The translations under genes were made by a program, and so were the position numbers. The notes beneath the pieces are model-generated. The model worked only from the letters and a program-made list of their open reading frames with translations, was not told the origin of the DNA and did not search any database. Shown piece after piece: positions 62,991 through 64,000 of a DNA stretch of 64,000 nt. Each line of letters begins with the position of its first letter. The first letter of the stretch is position 1. The DNA comes from Streptomyces olivaceus (GTDB lineage: Bacteria; Actinomycetota; Actinomycetes; Streptomycetales; Streptomycetaceae), in contig NZ_JOFH01000027.1 of assembly GCF_000721235.1 (NCBI RefSeq), positions 1 to 64,000 on the forward strand, written 5' to 3'.

Positions 62991-64000
62991 TCAGGCCGAA
63001 GTGGCCTCCGGCAGTGGGGCCTTCTCCTCGCCGGCGGGCGGCCCCTCCCCGGGTGCCTCCGCGCGGAAGGAGCCGGGCAGGACCAGGGCCGCGAGGGCCG
63101 CGACCACGCTGAAGGCGATGATGACCCAGTACGAGCCGCCGTAGGCGCCGGCGGGGTGGCCGCCCCCGTCGCCCAGCCGCTCCTGCAGGACGATGGCGAT
63201 CGCCGCGATGCCGAGCGCGCCACCGATCTGGTTGAAGATGAACAGCGCGCTGGTGGCCCGCGGCGCGCTGGCCTCGCCCACGGCCCGGTACATGAACGCC
63301 ATCGTGCCGGGCGCGGTCAGGCCGATGCCGTAGCCGGTGAGACCGAGTGCGACGGAGAGCAGCGCGGTGTTGGTGCCCGAGCCGATCTGCGAGAAGGCGA
63401 GCGCACCGAGCGCGGTGATCAGCATGCCGGCCGTCGAGGTGAGTCGCGCGGTGACCTTGTTCGCGGTCTTGCCCGAGGTGATCGCGCCGGCGGCGCCGAG
63501 GAATCCGGAGGGGATCAGCAGCAGACCGGCGTGCAGGGCGCCGAACTCACGGGACTGCTGGTAGTACAACGGGGTCAGGAAGAGCAGGGCGTTGGCGACG
63601 GCGCCGACGAAGAACATGGTGATGACGGCCATGGTGAAGCCGCGCTTGTCGAACATCCGCACGTCGATGAGCGGCGCCGGGGTGCGCAGCGCGTGCACCA
63701 CGTACCCCACGAGCAGCAGCACACCGGCGACGAAGGCGACCAGCACCTTCGGGGACGAGGCGTCGCCGGAGTGCGCGGCGGTCGTGAAGCTGTAGACCAG
63801 CGCGGCGAAGCCGGGGGAGAGGAGCGCCAGGCCGAGGACGTCCAGGCGCTCCTCGGGGCGGCCGGCATGCTGGTCGGCGGGCAGGGTGCGCAGCGCGAGC
63901 AGCAGGGCGACCAGGCCGATGGGCAGGTTGATCAGGAACATCCAGCGCCAGCTCACCGCGTCCACGAGGACACCGCCGAGGATGGGGCCGAGGATCGGGC
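62991..64000 (-). CDS. MFS drug exporter (EmrB/QacA type), 5' end beyond window
   Basis: The frame is open through the right edge, so the N-terminal part of the protein is missing. It contains PILGPILGG then SWRWMFLINLPIG (motif C of 14-helix exporters), GFAALVYSF and at least nine hydrophobic segments, and ends in a charged tail. It should be a proton-coupled drug or metabolite efflux pump. It is separated by 156 bp from the GntR gene and does not seem part of the sugar operon. Confidence 0.9.
   Translation of the reverse strand, partial: PILGPILGGVLVDAVSWRWMFLINLPIGLVALLLALRTLPADQHAGRPEERLDVLGLALLSPGFAALVYSFTTAAHSGDASSPKVLVAFVAGVLLLVGYVVHALRTPAPLIDVRMFDKRGFTMAVITMFFVGAVANALLFLTPLYYQQSREFGALHAGLLLIPSGFLGAAGAITSGKTANKVTARLTSTAGMLITALGALAFSQIGSGTNTALLSVALGLTGYGIGLTAPGTMAFMYRAVGEASAPRATSALFIFNQIGGALGIAAIAIVLQERLGDGGGHPAGAYGGSYWVIIAFSVVAALAALVLPGSFRAEAPGEGPPAGEEKAPLPEATSA

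Noticed and set aside
1..64000. CRISPR arrays, rRNA operons, replication origin
   Set aside because: Searched by eye for regularly spaced repeats, rRNA cores and DnaA-box clusters; none were seen.

Overview
The window is uniformly GC-rich, actinobacterial DNA with strong third-position GC bias, GTG/TTG starts, ATGA/GTGA-coupled operons, twin-arginine signal peptides and two secondary-metabolite clusters. Streptomyces or a close relative is the best guess. No rRNA, tRNA or CRISPR array was recognised.

Region A (1-21338) is part of a lipopeptide gene cluster and continues off the left edge. A leftward, translationally coupled operon (7210 to 1) encodes a fatty acyl-AMP ligase, an acyl-CoA dehydrogenase, a C-terminal-domain-only dehydrogenase partner, a free carrier protein and the start of an NRPS with an Asp-type adenylation code. 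A divergent rightward operon (7554-11086) encodes both glutamate mutase subunits (3-methyl-Asp), an ABC-2 permease and a SyrP-like Asp beta-hydroxylase. A leftward block (20345-11149) encodes the ABC ATPase, a PLP synthase, an argininosuccinate-lyase-like enzyme, an ATP-grasp protein, an A-T-TE NRPS protein and a threonine-kinase-like GHMP kinase, which together look like a 2,3-diaminobutyrate pathway. The building blocks (unsaturated acyl chain, methyl-Asp, hydroxy-Asp, diaminobutyrate) point to an acidic calcium-dependent lipopeptide of the friulimicin/amphomycin/malacidin kind. A LuxR-type regulator closes the block.

Region B (21734-27678) holds a secreted HAD phosphatase, a stretch of decayed mobile DNA (integrase and IS3 remnants, an orphan 15-bp hairpin), a NarL-type two-component system and a serine beta-lactamase-fold lipoprotein.

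Region C (27923-43397) is a compact second cluster: a collapsed TylF-type O-methyltransferase remnant, an NRPS of unusual order carrier-luciferase-like monooxygenase-C-A-carrier, a PKS of order ACP-KS-AT, a thioesterase-like protein with Cys at the nucleophile position, a free A-T protein with a Pro-like code, a type II thioesterase and an MFS exporter, followed by an IS5 remnant, a LuxR regulator, a small unknown protein and an SDR. Carriers sit at protein N-termini, so modules must be completed between proteins. I know of no described cluster with this gene set, and it is the best candidate for something new.

Region D (43833-55061) carries an alpha/beta hydrolase, a PucR-type regulator, a DUF3556 membrane protein, a gutted acyl-CoA ligase and a CrtI-like oxidoreductase, then a graveyard: a Doc fragment, a TetR gene with a nested palindromic operator, a frameshifted alcohol dehydrogenase, tandem FAD monooxygenase genes with lesions at the same site, and an F420-type oxidoreductase tail.

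Region E (55131-64000) is a leftward sugar-acid operon: solute-binding protein, two permeases, a mannonate-dehydratase-like enolase-superfamily enzyme and a secreted GxGYxYP protein, with a FadR-type GntR regulator and its probable operator upstream. A partial MFS drug exporter runs off the right edge.
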